64,000 bases of DNA from Psychromonas aquimarina ATCC BAA-1526. Lineage in GTDB: Bacteria > Pseudomonadota > Gammaproteobacteria > Enterobacterales > Psychromonadaceae. This document shows positions 17,582-26,980 of the stretch, in pieces. The notes beneath the pieces are model-generated. The model did no database searches. It was given only the letters and a program-made list of their open reading frames with translations, and was not told the origin of the DNA. The stretch spans positions 1 through 64,000 of the forward strand of contig NZ_AUAM01000013.1 in NCBI RefSeq assembly GCF_000428725.1, read 5' to 3'. Position numbers and translations under genes: made by a program. Numbering within the stretch: the first letter of the stretch is position 1; the number at the start of each line of letters is the position of its first letter.

Positions 17582-20077
17582 TCAAACTTTTTTAGTAATT
17601 TTTACAGCACACTTTTTATAATCCGTCTCTTTTGAAAGCGGATCTGTCGCGTCAAGTGTGATCTTGTTAACCAGCTGCTTCGCATCAAACCACGGCATAA
17701 ATACCAGACCTTTCGGCGGGCGGTTACGACCACGCGTTTCAACACGCGAGGTTAGTTCACCACGGCGGGAAGCCAGCACAATTTCATCACCACGACGCAG
17801 TCCGCGTGATTTAGCATCAGCCGGGTGCATAAATACAACCGCATCCGGGAACGCACGATATAATTCAGGAACACGACGTGTCATCGAGCCTGAATGCCAG
17901 TGTTCAAGAACACGGCCGGTACTTAACCATAAGTCGTACTCTTCATCCGGAGACTCAGCCGGCGGCTCATAAGGCAGTGCAAAAATTACTGCTTTATTGT
18001 CTTTTTTACCGTAGAACTGTACTTCGCTGCCTTTTTCGACATACGGGTCATATCCTTCACGGAAACGCCATAATGTCTCTTTACCGTCAACTACCGGCCA
18101 GCGAAGACCGCGCGACTCATGGTACTGTTCAAACGGCGCTAAATCATGTGCGTGACCACGGCCGAAGGCTGCATATTCTTCAAACAGACCTTTCTGCACA
18201 TAAAAACCAAAATGACGTGCTTCATCATTTAAATGCTCGTCTTTTACTTCATCAAGACCGAATGCATCAACATTACCGTTACGGTAAAGTACGTCGTACA
18301 TAGTTTTGCCTTTCACTTCAGGCATTTTATCAATCAGATCTGCAGGCCAGACTTCTTCAATTTTAAAGCGTTTAGAAAACTCCATCAGCTGCCATAAATC
18401 AGACTTAGCGCCTTCAGGTGCTTCAACCTGCTGATGCCAGAACTGCGTACGGCGTTCAGCATTGCCGTATGCGCCCTCTTTTTCCACCCACATTGCAGTC
18501 GGTAAAATAAGATCCCCCAGTTGAGCAGTTACTGTCGGATAAGGGTCTGATACAACGATAAAATTATCAGGGTTACGATAACCCGGAATAACTTCTTCAT
18601 TAATATTAGCCGCGGCCTGGGCGTTGTTATTACACATAACCCAGTAGGCATTCAGCTTGCCGTCTTTAAGCATACGGTTCTGCAGTACAGCATGGTAACC
18701 TGGTTTAGGGGGAATAGTACCTTCAGGCAGTTTCCATATTTTTTCAGCCGCAGCACGATGTTTAGGATTTTTTACCACCATATCAGCCGGCAGACGGTGT
18801 GAGAATGTCCCCACTTCACGCGCTGTACCACAAGCTGACGGCTGGCCAGTTAATGAGAATGGACCTGAGCCGGGTTTCGAAATTTTACCGGTTAACAGAT
18901 GCACGTTATACATCAGATTATTCGCCCATACACCACGGGTATGCTGGTTGAAACCCATAGTCCAGTAAGAAGTCACCTTCTTATTCGGATCGGCATATAC
19001 CTTAGCAAGCTTGATTAGTTTATCTGCTGGTACACCGGACATTTTTTCAGCATACTCAACATCAAATTCAGAAACATATTCAGCAAACTCTTCAAAAGTC
19101 ATCGCTGTTGAAGCACCGGAATTAGGATTTTTTGCATCTTTCTGCAGAGGATGTGTCGGGCGCAGACCATAACCTATATCTGTTGCACCTTTACGGAAAT
19201 TAGTATGTTTCTTAATAAACTCTTTATCTACTGCATCATTTTTAATAATGTAGTTAGCAATGAAGTTTAAGATTGCCAAGTCAGACTGCGGCGTGAAGAT
19301 CATGCCGTTATCAGCCAGTTCAAAGGAACGGTGCGTGAAAGTAGATAAAACATGTACACGTACATCAGGATTACTTAAACGGCGGTCGGTCAGACGTGAC
19401 CAGAGAATCGGATGCATCTCGGCCATATTTGATCCCCAAAGAACAAACGCATCGGCATTTTCAAGATCATCATAACAGCCCATCGGCTCATCGATACCAA
19501 AGGTACGCATAAAACCGCCTACAGCAGAAGCCATACAGTGACGCGCATTAGGGTCAATATTATTACTGCGGAAACCGGCTTTCATCAGTTTTGAAGCAGC
19601 ATAACCTTCCCAGACAGTCCACTGACCTGAGCCGAACATACCAACAGAGGTCGGCCCTGTTTTCTTCAGCGCGTCTTTAAACTTTTCGGCCATAATATCA
19701 AAAGCGGCATCCCAGGATACTGGTGCAAACTGACCTTCTTTATCGTATACGCCGTCTGTCATACGCAGTAAAGGGGTAGTCAGACGATCTTTGCCGTACA
19801 TGATTTTTGACAGGAAATAACCTTTAATACAGTTAAGACCTTTATTTACCGGTGCATCAGGGTCACCCTGTGTAGCTACAACCCGGCCGTTCTGCGTACC
19901 GACTAATACACTACAGCCCGTACCGCAGAAGCGGCACGGGGCTTTGTCCCATTTAATTTTGCTCGCATCCTTGCTGGCAATTAAATTGCTCGCGGAGGCC
20001 GGCAGCGTTATTCCAGCAACTGCGGCTGCAGATGCGGCCGCTTGTGCTTTCATAAATTCACGTCTCGTAAATTTCAT
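17582..20077 (-). CDS. napA: NapA, catalytic subunit of periplasmic nitrate reductase
   Basis: An 831-residue molybdoenzyme reducing nitrate to nitrite in the periplasm. The N-terminus TRREFMK followed by an alanine-rich hydrophobic run is a Tat signal for export of the folded protein. The single 4Fe-4S cluster uses C48, C51, C55 and C83. C181 in ARHCMAS is the cysteine that binds molybdenum in the NapA branch. The rest follows the bis-MGD enzyme fold through to the C-terminal domain with [15 protein letters not shown]. Length is close to E. coli NapA (828). It overlaps the napD stop by 4 bases. Confidence 0.97.
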   Translation of the reverse strand: MKFTRREFMKAQAAASAAAVAGITLPASASNLIASKDASKIKWDKAPCRFCGTGCSVLVGTQNGRVVATQGDPDAPVNKGLNCIKGYFLSKIMYGKDRLTTPLLRMTDGVYDKEGQFAPVSWDAAFDIMAEKFKDALKKTGPTSVGMFGSGQWTVWEGYAASKLMKAGFRSNNIDPNARHCMASAVGGFMRTFGIDEPMGCYDDLENADAFVLWGSNMAEMHPILWSRLTDRRLSNPDVRVHVLSTFTHRSFELADNGMIFTPQSDLAILNFIANYIIKNDAVDKEFIKKHTNFRKGATDIGYGLRPTHPLQKDAKNPNSGASTAMTFEEFAEYVSEFDVEYAEKMSGVPADKLIKLAKVYADPNKKVTSYWTMGFNQHTRGVWANNLMYNVHLLTGKISKPGSGPFSLTGQPSACGTAREVGTFSHRLPADMVVKNPKHRAAAEKIWKLPEGTIPPKPGYHAVLQNRMLKDGKLNAYWVMCNNNAQAAANINEEVIPGYRNPDNFIVVSDPYPTVTAQLGDLILPTAMWVEKEGAYGNAERRTQFWHQQVEAPEGAKSDLWQLMEFSKRFKIEEVWPADLIDKMPEVKGKTMYDVLYRNGNVDAFGLDEVKDEHLNDEARHFGFYVQKGLFEEYAAFGRGHAHDLAPFEQYHESRGLRWPVVDGKETLWRFREGYDPYVEKGSEVQFYGKKDNKAVIFALPYEPPAESPDEEYDLWLSTGRVLEHWHSGSMTRRVPELYRAFPDAVVFMHPADAKSRGLRRGDEIVLASRRGELTSRVETRGRNRPPKGLVFMPWFDAKQLVNKITLDATDPLSKETDYKKCAVKITKKV

Positions 20078-20352
20078 CTTACTCCCTCACTCTTTTCTTT
20101 AGATTCTAGTTTTTCAAACTCGTGATAAACAAGTCCGGTATTAATGACGCCGTCTAGGGCGTTAATTTCGTCAATCACTTCCATGATTACTCTTTGATTA
20201 GGTGCTTCTAAAACAACAACCGCTTTCCCCTCCTGCGAAATTGTTATTAATTCAGCGCCCTGTAATGAATTGATACTAGTGGTAATGGTAGCAGCCTTTT
20301 CGGGATTAACATGTACAATCAAGCTGGATACATGTAATTCTTCATTTTTCAT
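20074..20352 (-). CDS. napD: NapD, NapA signal-peptide chaperone
   Basis: A 92-residue cytoplasmic chaperone of the NapD ferredoxin-like fold. In E. coli it binds the Tat signal of NapA and delays export until the cofactor is inserted. The N-terminus [12 protein letters not shown] and the pattern of two beta-alpha-beta units fit the family. It overlaps napF and napA by 4 bases each, so its level is probably tied to NapA. Confidence 0.93.
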   Translation of the reverse strand: MKNEELHVSSLIVHVNPEKAATITTSINSLQGAELITISQEGKAVVVLEAPNQRVIMEVIDEINALDGVINTGLVYHEFEKLESKEKSEGVR

Positions 20353-20831
20353 TGTAATTCCTTTATCTCAATAGCCTGTGCCGGACAAGGTGAAACACAA
20401 GCGCCGCATCCAGTACATAATTCTGTATTAATCTGCGGGAGCGCATTGATTCCAATTTTAAAAGTAAGCGCAAGGCTCTCGCAGCTTTCAGCGCAGCTGC
20501 GGCAGTAAATATTCTGTGCAGCCAGACACAAAGTGCTTATTTGTGCTTTTTTGTTCCATGGAGTCTGATCTGTAGTGGTAAATATTTGTTCATTACAGAT
20601 ATCTGCACATTTTCCACAAAAACTGCATTCCCCTAAATTAAAGTCAATCTGCGGATAACCGCCGTCGCCTTTTGTAATAATTTGTTCGGGGCAAATAGAA
20701 ATACAATCAGCGCATTTAGTGCAGTTATTTATAAAAGCCTGTGCATCTTCTATCCAGGGAGGCAGGTTATGAACTGCAATCCTGTTTTTAGATCGAAATA
20801 AGCTTCGTTTATCGGAATTAAACTGCACCAT
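20349..20831 (-). CDS. napF: NapF, cytoplasmic iron-sulfur protein of the nap operon
   Basis: A 160-residue ferredoxin-type protein, first gene of the operon. Three regular 4Fe-4S motifs are visible (CTKCADCISICPEQ, CSFCGKCADIC, CTGCGACVSPCPAQ), with another cysteine-rich stretch (YCRSCAESC) between them. NapF stays in the cytoplasm and helps NapA maturation, probably at the iron-sulfur cluster stage. The promoter region upstream holds FNR and NarP/NarL-type sites. Confidence 0.92.
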   Translation of the reverse strand: MVQFNSDKRSLFRSKNRIAVHNLPPWIEDAQAFINNCTKCADCISICPEQIITKGDGGYPQIDFNLGECSFCGKCADICNEQIFTTTDQTPWNKKAQISTLCLAAQNIYCRSCAESCESLALTFKIGINALPQINTELCTGCGACVSPCPAQAIEIKELQ

Positions 20832-20941
20832 CTAATAACCCTACAAGTTGAGTTGTTATTTTAACGTTAACTAATTGCGCTGAATTGTTAAGTAATACTA
20901 ACCGAGAGCATATACCTATTTAGAGTAAACTTGGTGGACAA

Positions 20942-20955
20942 TTGATGAATATCAA
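20942..20955 (-). promoter_or_regulatory. Perfect FNR box in the nap promoter
   Basis: TTGATGAATATCAA matches the FNR consensus TTGAT-N4-ATCAA without mismatch. Its centre is about 117 bases before the napF start codon. If FNR acts at the usual -41.5 position, transcription would start near 20907. This supports anaerobic induction of the nap operon, as in E. coli. Confidence 0.8.
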
Positions 20956-20979
20956 AGGAAATATATAAGGAGTGAGAGT

Positions 20980-20995
20980 TACCCCTCAATAAGCA
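20980..20995. promoter_or_regulatory. Candidate 7-2-7 NarP/NarL site in the nap promoter
   Basis: TACCCCT-CA-ATAAGCA fits the paired-heptamer site (TACYYMT, two bases, inverted heptamer) with one mismatch in the second half. NarP of E. coli binds only such 7-2-7 pairs. It lies 39 bases further from napF than the FNR box, centre to centre. The regulator encoded at 24185-24820 is the likely binder. Confidence 0.5.
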
Positions 20996-21267
20996 AGGTT
21001 ATATCGCCTAATTAACCGTCAATCAAGGACCTATAAAGATTTTAGCAATGATAATCAGTTACATTTAGAGGTTTGTTCTGCTAAATTTCGAGCGGAGTAA
21101 CAGCTGTTATTAATAGACTCAACGACCTGTATAAATAATATTTAATGATTTAAATGTAAAATTAATGTTACCCGAGTAACACTATAGATAATAAATATAT
21201 TTACGGTGCAGAAATAAACAACAAAATCTGAGCTGAAAATTACAACTCAGATAGTCTGTATATCAAA

Positions 21268-22248
21268 TCAGCCTCCAATTGAAGCAAGATGAGGTGTTCC
21301 GCCCATCAGCCCTTCCTCTAAAAAATGTCCGGAAGTTTTACTCTGCAGTGCCTGCAGAATACGGGATTTTAAGGCTTCTTTATCATTTTCCGATGCCAGC
21401 AGATCTCGTAAATCAACGCCTTGTTCACCAAACAGGCAAAGATGCAGGCGTCCGCTGGAGGAAACCCTTAGGCGGTTACAGTTTTTACAAAAATCTTTAC
21501 TGTAAGGCATAATCAGGCCTATCTCACCCTGATAATCTTCATGACTGAAAATCTGTGCAGGACCGTCATGACTTAAGGGTATTTTCTGTATCCAGCCCTC
21601 TGCCAGCAGCATTTGTTTAAACTTTTCTCCTGAAAGATGGTGACTGGCAAAAAACTCAGCATTGTCTTCTGTCTGCATCAGTTCGATAAAACGCAGCTGA
21701 ATCGGCTGATTTTTAATCCATTCAAGATACAGGGATAAATCCTGATCATTAAAACCTTTCATCAATACACTGTTAATTTTTACCTGCTTATAACCGGCTT
21801 CCACCGACGCGGCAACGCCTTCCATCACTTTCTGAAAGATATTCTTTCCGGTGATCAGGTGAAAGGTTTTAGCATCCAGACTGTCAACACTGACATTAAC
21901 TGCATCGAGACCGGCATCAAACCACTGCTGAACGGAGTTTTTGAGTTTGTAGCCATTGGTGGTGGCAGCCACTTTTTCGATACCAGCAGTCTGTGCAACA
22001 GCCGCAATGATCGAGGTAAAATCTTTACGTAAACTAGGCTCTCCGCCTGTTATTCGTATCTTTTTTGTTCCAAGCTCAGAAAAAGCCTGTACCAGATTCT
22101 TAATTTCCAGTTCACTCAAAAATTGTTTTTCCTGAGTTCTCTGGTAACCGTCCGGCAGGCAGTAATTACATTTAAAATTACATTCGTCAGTAATGGACAG
22201 CCGTAAGTATTCAAACTTCCTGTTGAAGTTATCCATGAGTTGCTGCAT
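21268..22248 (-). CDS. moaA: MoaA, GTP 3',8-cyclase of molybdenum cofactor synthesis
   Basis: A 326-residue radical SAM enzyme for the first step of the pathway, GTP to 3',8-cyclo-GTP. The first cluster uses C23, C27 and C30 in CNFKCNYC; the second, near the C-terminus, is in CKNCNRLR and LHLCLFG. The last residues are the conserved GG. I chose ATG at 22248 because it follows GGAAAGG at a good distance and gives the family N-terminus; a TTG 30 bases upstream falls in the leader. It is separated from moaBCDE by the nap operon and mobA, unlike E. coli moaABCDE. Confidence 0.95.
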   Translation of the reverse strand: MQQLMDNFNRKFEYLRLSITDECNFKCNYCLPDGYQRTQEKQFLSELEIKNLVQAFSELGTKKIRITGGEPSLRKDFTSIIAAVAQTAGIEKVAATTNGYKLKNSVQQWFDAGLDAVNVSVDSLDAKTFHLITGKNIFQKVMEGVAASVEAGYKQVKINSVLMKGFNDQDLSLYLEWIKNQPIQLRFIELMQTEDNAEFFASHHLSGEKFKQMLLAEGWIQKIPLSHDGPAQIFSHEDYQGEIGLIMPYSKDFCKNCNRLRVSSSGRLHLCLFGEQGVDLRDLLASENDKEALKSRILQALQSKTSGHFLEEGLMGGTPHLASIGG

Positions 22249-22256
22249 GTTCAGTT

Positions 22257-22276
22257 CCTTTCCAAATACGGGAGGC
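22257..22276 (-). promoter_or_regulatory. Leader motif before moaA resembling the 3' end of the Moco RNA
   Basis: On the minus strand this reads GCCTCCCGTATTTGGAAAGG, ending at the ribosome binding site. From memory, the E. coli moaA leader, which carries the Moco riboswitch, ends GCCTCCCGTATCTGGAAAGG before its start codon, so 19 of 20 bases agree. The upstream half of the E. coli structure, such as the GCCGTGA part, is not evident here; instead there is a small hairpin CCTTCTT/AAGAAGG at 22297-22314. It may be a shortened or divergent riboswitch. Confidence 0.4.
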
Positions 22277-22467
22277 AAACCTGTTTCCAGATTTACCCTT
22301 CTTAATAAAGAAGGTATTCATTATCAAGCGGCTTAATCCACATATTGATTCATTCGAAAAAACTTAGTGATATAAAGCTCGGAGCTATATTAATAATTGT
22401 TACACATCTTGGTGAAAAATAAACACTATGTTACATTCAATTTCACTTTCTCTATTCTCTATTAGCT

Positions 22468-24192
22468 ATGAAAATTAATCTACTGTTTCGTTCTCTTTCT
22501 CTGACAAAAGTTATAACTAATTTCTGTTTATTGATATTAATCATCTCAATCGTGCAGTTTGTAAGTGTATCCGGTATCTTTAATAACCATCTGTCCAACA
22601 GCGCCACAGCATATAAATTATTTAAGTTAAAAGTGACTACCGTGGAACTTCTCTATGCCTCGCGTTATGTTCCGGAAAATATCCCGGCGCTTATAATTGA
22701 AACCGAAAAAGCCCTGTCAAATCATGACCCCTTCAGCTCCGCATGGCTGGATACAGCTCCTCTCAACAACAAAAGAACGGAGCTTATGAGACAGTGGAAA
22801 GAGATTCATCTATTAATTACTCAGGAAAAAATATTTCAGGCAGAAAAAGAGTTAACTTCTTTTTCTGAGTCGCTTAACGATATGATCCGCATGTATCGGC
22901 AGCTCGCTTATAAAAAAATGACTTTAATCTATGCCATTGAAATGATCGAACTTCTGCTCAGTGCACTGATCGTTATATTTTTATTCTATTATTCAAAAAA
23001 ACATATTATTAAACCGGTCACTCAGCTTGTTCAGAATGCCAAAGCTATTAAAGAACACCGCTTTAAAGTTGATTTTCCACAATGCAACAATGAAATAGGC
23101 TTTTTGTCCGACGGCATGCGTGATATGTCCGCCGAGTTAGAAAGTTTAATGACCGCTATGCAGGAGCAGGTAAAGCAGAAAACTCTAGAACTGGAAAAGG
23201 CCAATGACACCATTGAGTTTTTATTTTCTATATCGCAGCAGCTCAATACAGTGAAGCTGACCTCTCCAATTCTTTATAACACACTGAATTCTCTTGGTAA
23301 GCAGGCTAACTTATGCAGATTATGTCTGGAATTAAACAACGGTTATTTTATTAAAAGCGAGCTGGGCTGCGCTTCTATTTACCCCGCCACCTCCCGTATT
23401 GCTATCGTTATTAACGACAAGACTTACGGTTATTTAAATTACGTACAGAATGATAAATCACAGGACTGTGTCAGTCTTATTGAAAGCTTCAGCGGCCTGG
23501 TAGCCCGCGCTTTATATCAGGATGAGTATACTCTGCAGACTCAGAAAATTTCACTAATGGAGGAGCGCGGGGTTATTGCACGGGAGCTGCATGACTCAAT
23601 TGCACAGTCTTTATCCTTCTTGAAAATTCAGTGCGCGGTTTTACAAAGGCAGGTAGGACAGACGGAGAACCAGCAGGCAGTACATACCATTGATAATATA
23701 AAAGCAGCTATAGCAGAAGCATATACCCAGCTTCGTTCACTGCTTTCAACTTTCCGTTTAAATGTGCCTGAATCGAATTTTAGAGATGCCCTTGAAACCA
23801 TGATTGAATCACTGCAGATTCAAAGCAGTGCCGAAATCACTCTTAATAAATTTAAAGATTACTTTCATACCACACCTAACCAGCATATTCATCTGCTGCA
23901 GATAATCCGTGAAGCAACAATCAATGCAATTAAACATGCACAATGTAAACATATAGATATTTCCTGTATTATCACCAATGAAGATAATGTCTGGATCAGT
24001 ATTATTGATGACGGCCTGGGAATCAGAGATAATTCTTCACAGGAAGGTCATTATGGACTGTCTATTATGAAGCAGCGTGCGGATGAACTGGGTGCAACAC
24101 TTTCTATTATACCTTTACAAAACGGCACAGAAGTAAAACTTATCTTCCCTTATAAAAACAAGCTACTGAAACAAGGAATTGAAAATGTCTAA
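22468..24192 (+). CDS. NarX/NarQ-like sensor histidine kinase
   Basis: A 574-residue membrane sensor kinase. The order is membrane segment 1 (about 16-38), a periplasmic helical domain, membrane segment 2 (about 156-175), HAMP, a central region, a dimerisation helix with the phospho-accepting H375 in RELHDSIAQSL, and the ATPase part with DDGLGI and GHYGLSIMKQRA. Length and architecture fit NarX/NarQ nitrate sensors. However, the periplasmic P-box is altered: E. coli NarQ has R50 in LRMQSYR, while here the aligned stretch is YKLFKLKV with K50. It overlaps the downstream regulator by 8 bases. It lies next to moaA and nap. I leave the symbol blank because NarX and NarQ cannot be told apart. Confidence 0.82.
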   Translation: MKINLLFRSLSLTKVITNFCLLILIISIVQFVSVSGIFNNHLSNSATAYKLFKLKVTTVELLYASRYVPENIPALIIETEKALSNHDPFSSAWLDTAPLNNKRTELMRQWKEIHLLITQEKIFQAEKELTSFSESLNDMIRMYRQLAYKKMTLIYAIEMIELLLSALIVIFLFYYSKKHIIKPVTQLVQNAKAIKEHRFKVDFPQCNNEIGFLSDGMRDMSAELESLMTAMQEQVKQKTLELEKANDTIEFLFSISQQLNTVKLTSPILYNTLNSLGKQANLCRLCLELNNGYFIKSELGCASIYPATSRIAIVINDKTYGYLNYVQNDKSQDCVSLIESFSGLVARALYQDEYTLQTQKISLMEERGVIARELHDSIAQSLSFLKIQCAVLQRQVGQTENQQAVHTIDNIKAAIAEAYTQLRSLLSTFRLNVPESNFRDALETMIESLQIQSSAEITLNKFKDYFHTTPNQHIHLLQIIREATINAIKHAQCKHIDISCIITNEDNVWISIIDDGLGIRDNSSQEGHYGLSIMKQRADELGATLSIIPLQNGTEVKLIFPYKNKLLKQGIENV

Positions 24193-24820
24193 TTTAACTC
24201 GGGTTATCATTGTTGATGATCATCCTCTTATGCGCAAAGGCATCCAGCAATTACTAAATATCGAACCTCGCTATGATATTATAGCGGAAGCAACCAACGG
24301 CATTGAAGCGGTCAGTTTTGCAAAGAAAATGCAGCCGGATCTGATCTTACTTGATTTAAATATGCCCGGTATTTCCGGATTAGAAACTCTGACTGCACTG
24401 CGCAAACAGGGCTGCAGTGCAAAAATCATCGTGTTAACAGTCAGTGACAGTAAGCAGGATGTTATCGCCATTATTAATCAGGGTGCAAATGGTTATCTGT
24501 TAAAAGATTCAGAGCCGGAGAGTTTATTAACTAATATCGACAAGGTAATGGCCGGCCAGCTGCTTGTCAGCGATGAACTGCATGATTACCTGAACGATCT
24601 GGATCAGGAAGATAATATCCGCAATAAATTAGCTTCTTTAACAAAACGTGAAGCGCAGATATTGCAGGAGGTGGCTAAAGGTCACAGTAATAAAGAGATT
24701 TCAGATAACCTGCATATTTCCGAAGGCACTGTAAAAGTACACGTAAAAAGCCTGTTGAAAAAACTAGAAATAAAATCCCGCGTTGAAGCCGCAGTTTTAT
24801 ATCTGCAGCAGGCTAGATAA
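24185..24820 (+). CDS. NarL/NarP-like response regulator
   Basis: A 211-residue response regulator. The receiver domain (about 1-125) has the acidic pair in VDDHPLM, the phospho-accepting aspartate in LILLDLNMPG and the conserved lysine in LLKDSEPE. The C-terminal LuxR-type helix-turn-helix has LTKREAQILQEVAKGHSNKEI and SEGTVKVHVKSLLKKL. I chose ATG at 24185, which overlaps the kinase stop; an upstream TTG is less likely. It is the obvious partner of the kinase and the candidate to bind the 7-2-7 site before napF. Confidence 0.88.
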   Translation: MSNLTRVIIVDDHPLMRKGIQQLLNIEPRYDIIAEATNGIEAVSFAKKMQPDLILLDLNMPGISGLETLTALRKQGCSAKIIVLTVSDSKQDVIAIINQGANGYLLKDSEPESLLTNIDKVMAGQLLVSDELHDYLNDLDQEDNIRNKLASLTKREAQILQEVAKGHSNKEISDNLHISEGTVKVHVKSLLKKLEIKSRVEAAVLYLQQAR

Positions 24821-24837
24821 GATTTTCTATAAACAGC

Positions 24838-24877
24838 AAACCACTGAGAACTGCGGCCATGCACCTCTCAGTGGTTT
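24838..24877 (+). terminator. Long hairpin after the response regulator gene
   Basis: AAACCACTGAGA (24838-24849) and TCTCAGTGGTTT (24866-24877) form a perfect 12-base stem with a 16-base loop, ending the two-component operon. The nearest T run (24887-24892) is about 10 bases away, so it may act as a terminator or as a transcript-protecting stem. Confidence 0.55.
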
Positions 24878-24919
24878 ACTTATACCCTTTTTATATTATT
24901 CTATTTAAACTCGGGATTT

Positions 24920-26980
24920 ATGCTTTCAGACTCACTAAAAAAACAGATCCGCAGCAGTTATGATCTTATTACTCAGTCCTTGCCAAACTTCACTAAACGT
25001 AAGGCACAGAACTATTTAGTGGCTGAAATAGCTAAAGTCCTTGCTGGTGAATATGATAAATCCCGTCGTATTCTTGTTGCAGAAGCCGGTACCGGTATAG
25101 GCAAATCACTGGCATACTTATTAGCGGGTATTCCTGTTGCGCAGCGGTCAAATAAAAAACTGATTATCTCTACCGCCACAATTACCCTGCAGGAGCAGCT
25201 GATACATAAAGATCTGCCCTTCTTTTTACGTCATAGTGACTACAAATTCTCTTTCACTTTAGCTAAAGGCCGGCAGCGTTACTGCTGTGAACATAAATTG
25301 TTTACTGCCCTTCAGGAGGGAGAACAGCAGCCTCTTTTCACAGAAAAACCGCAGGCAGGTGACCGGGAGCTGTTCAAACGCTTAAACGAGGCTTATCTCG
25401 CCGGTAAATGGCAGGGTGACCGTGACAGCTGGCCGACACAAATACCAAACCGCGTATGGTCGCATATCGTTTCCGATAAATTCAGCTGTAAACGTACTTT
25501 AGCAAACCATCGCCAGTGCCCTTTTCATCGAGCACGGGATGATATTAATAAAGCCGACGTGATCGTTGTAAATCATGCTTTACTGCTGGCGGATCTTGAA
25601 TTGGGCGGCGGCATTATACTGCCGGATCCCGACAGCTGTTTTTATGTACTTGATGAAGCACATCATCTTCCCAAAATTTCCCGTGATTTTTCCAGTGCCC
25701 GGGCAAGCATTAAAGGCAGCCAGGACTGGCTGAAAAAAATAAAACAGCTCAGCCAGCATATTAACCGGGTGATCAAACGTCAGACCACCATTACACCGGG
25801 TTTAAATATGCTCGAAAGCGCAGTTGAATTAACTAAAGATCTAAAAATAGTAGAGCAGTATTTTACTGATAACCCGAGTTATTTCAGTGAATCTGAACAG
25901 TTTAGATTTACAATGGGCGAACTGCCCGATGCTTTAACTATTCCGGCGTCGAATTTAAAAGATGAAAGTAAAAAATGTCTGGCGGCGTTAAATAAACTGT
26001 CAACGATCATCAATGAAGAGATTAAAGACGGTAATGTCAAAATGAGTGATGCAGAGCCGCTGCTGATTGAATCCGGCTTTTTCCTGCAGCGCCTGGAAAA
26101 TATGCATGCACTCTGGCTAATGCTGACCAAAGAACGTTCAGCAAAACACAGCCCTATTGCAGCCTGGGCTGAAAAAGACAAGTCAGATATCTACCTGAAT
26201 GCCTCGCCGATTGAAGTCGGCGGTATTTTAGAATATATGTTCTGGTCACAGGCTGCCGGTATTATTTTATGCTCGGCCACCCTGACCTCGCTTAATAATT
26301 TTGAATTTTTCAAACGCCAGAGCGGCCTGCAGAGCAATGACGGCACCCAGTACTTACGCTTGAAATCTCCTTTTGATTATCCGTCGGTACCGTTAATTAT
26401 CTCTAATATGGATAATGACCCGACACAGGCCGGCTTTGATAATGAACTGTTCGATAAAATACAAAATAATCTTCAGGATAAACAGGGCAACTTAGTGCTG
26501 TTTGCATCCTACTGGCAAATGAATTTAGCGGCTGATAAACTCGCGCCTAAATACGGCGATGCGTTATTAGTGCAGGGAGACTTATCACGCAGTAAACTTA
26601 TTGAAACACATAAGAGCCGCTGTGATAAAGGCCAGACAAGTATCCTGTTCGGCACCGGTAGTTTATCCGAAGGACTTGATCTGCCTGGACATTATTTAAC
26701 AAATTTACTGATAACTAAATTACCCTTTGCCGTTCCTAACTCTCCGGTTGAAGAAGCACATTCTGAGTGGATAAAATCACAGGGCGGCAATCCGTTTATG
26801 CAGCTGGCAGTTCCTGAAACCAGTAAAAAACTGATCCAGGCCTGCGGACGACTGATAAGAAAAGAAAATGATACCGGACAAATAATTATTTTAGATAAAC
26901 GTCTGCAGACAAAACGCTACGGAAAAGGTCTGCTGGAAGCACTGCCGCCGTTTGCAGTGCAGTTCGAGAAGAACAAATAA
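24920..26980 (+). CDS. dinG: DinG-like ATP-dependent DNA helicase
   Basis: A 686-residue superfamily-2 helicase of the DinG/XPD type, moving 5' to 3' and able to unwind D-loops, R-loops and forked DNA. Walker A is AGTGIGKS (residues 56-63), the DEAH-type box is in YVLDEAHHLP, and late motifs ILFGTGSLSEGLDLPG and QACGRLIRKENDTGQI are intact. The iron-sulfur region has cysteines C122, C123, C190 and C200; E. coli uses C120, C194, C199 and C205, so one ligand is placed differently. It is the first of a tight run ending with rsmS. No LexA box was identified upstream. Confidence 0.87.
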   Translation: MLSDSLKKQIRSSYDLITQSLPNFTKRKAQNYLVAEIAKVLAGEYDKSRRILVAEAGTGIGKSLAYLLAGIPVAQRSNKKLIISTATITLQEQLIHKDLPFFLRHSDYKFSFTLAKGRQRYCCEHKLFTALQEGEQQPLFTEKPQAGDRELFKRLNEAYLAGKWQGDRDSWPTQIPNRVWSHIVSDKFSCKRTLANHRQCPFHRARDDINKADVIVVNHALLLADLELGGGIILPDPDSCFYVLDEAHHLPKISRDFSSARASIKGSQDWLKKIKQLSQHINRVIKRQTTITPGLNMLESAVELTKDLKIVEQYFTDNPSYFSESEQFRFTMGELPDALTIPASNLKDESKKCLAALNKLSTIINEEIKDGNVKMSDAEPLLIESGFFLQRLENMHALWLMLTKERSAKHSPIAAWAEKDKSDIYLNASPIEVGGILEYMFWSQAAGIILCSATLTSLNNFEFFKRQSGLQSNDGTQYLRLKSPFDYPSVPLIISNMDNDPTQAGFDNELFDKIQNNLQDKQGNLVLFASYWQMNLAADKLAPKYGDALLVQGDLSRSKLIETHKSRCDKGQTSILFGTGSLSEGLDLPGHYLTNLLITKLPFAVPNSPVEEAHSEWIKSQGGNPFMQLAVPETSKKLIQACGRLIRKENDTGQIIILDKRLQTKRYGKGLLEALPPFAVQFEKNK

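Larger units (their letters stand above)
20832..21267 (-). other. 436-base gene-free spacer holding the nap promoter
   Basis: This stretch between the end of moaA and the start of napF holds no gene I can support. It contains the FNR box at 20942-20955 and the NarP/NarL-type site at 20980-20995. Two further small palindromes are visible: TAACAGCTGTTA at 21098-21109 and GTTACCCGAGTAAC at 21167-21180 (5-base arms). Their meaning is unknown. No strong terminator was found after moaA. Confidence 0.7.

Noticed and set aside
17878-18303. Long plus-strand frame opposite napA
   Set aside because: Antisense to a highly conserved gene; composition reflects napA codons read backwards and no domain is recognisable.
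20913-20927. Possible second NarP/NarL heptamer pair TACCTATTTAGAGTA
   Set aside because: Spacing is one base short and the second half has two or more mismatches; it also overlaps the expected -10 region.
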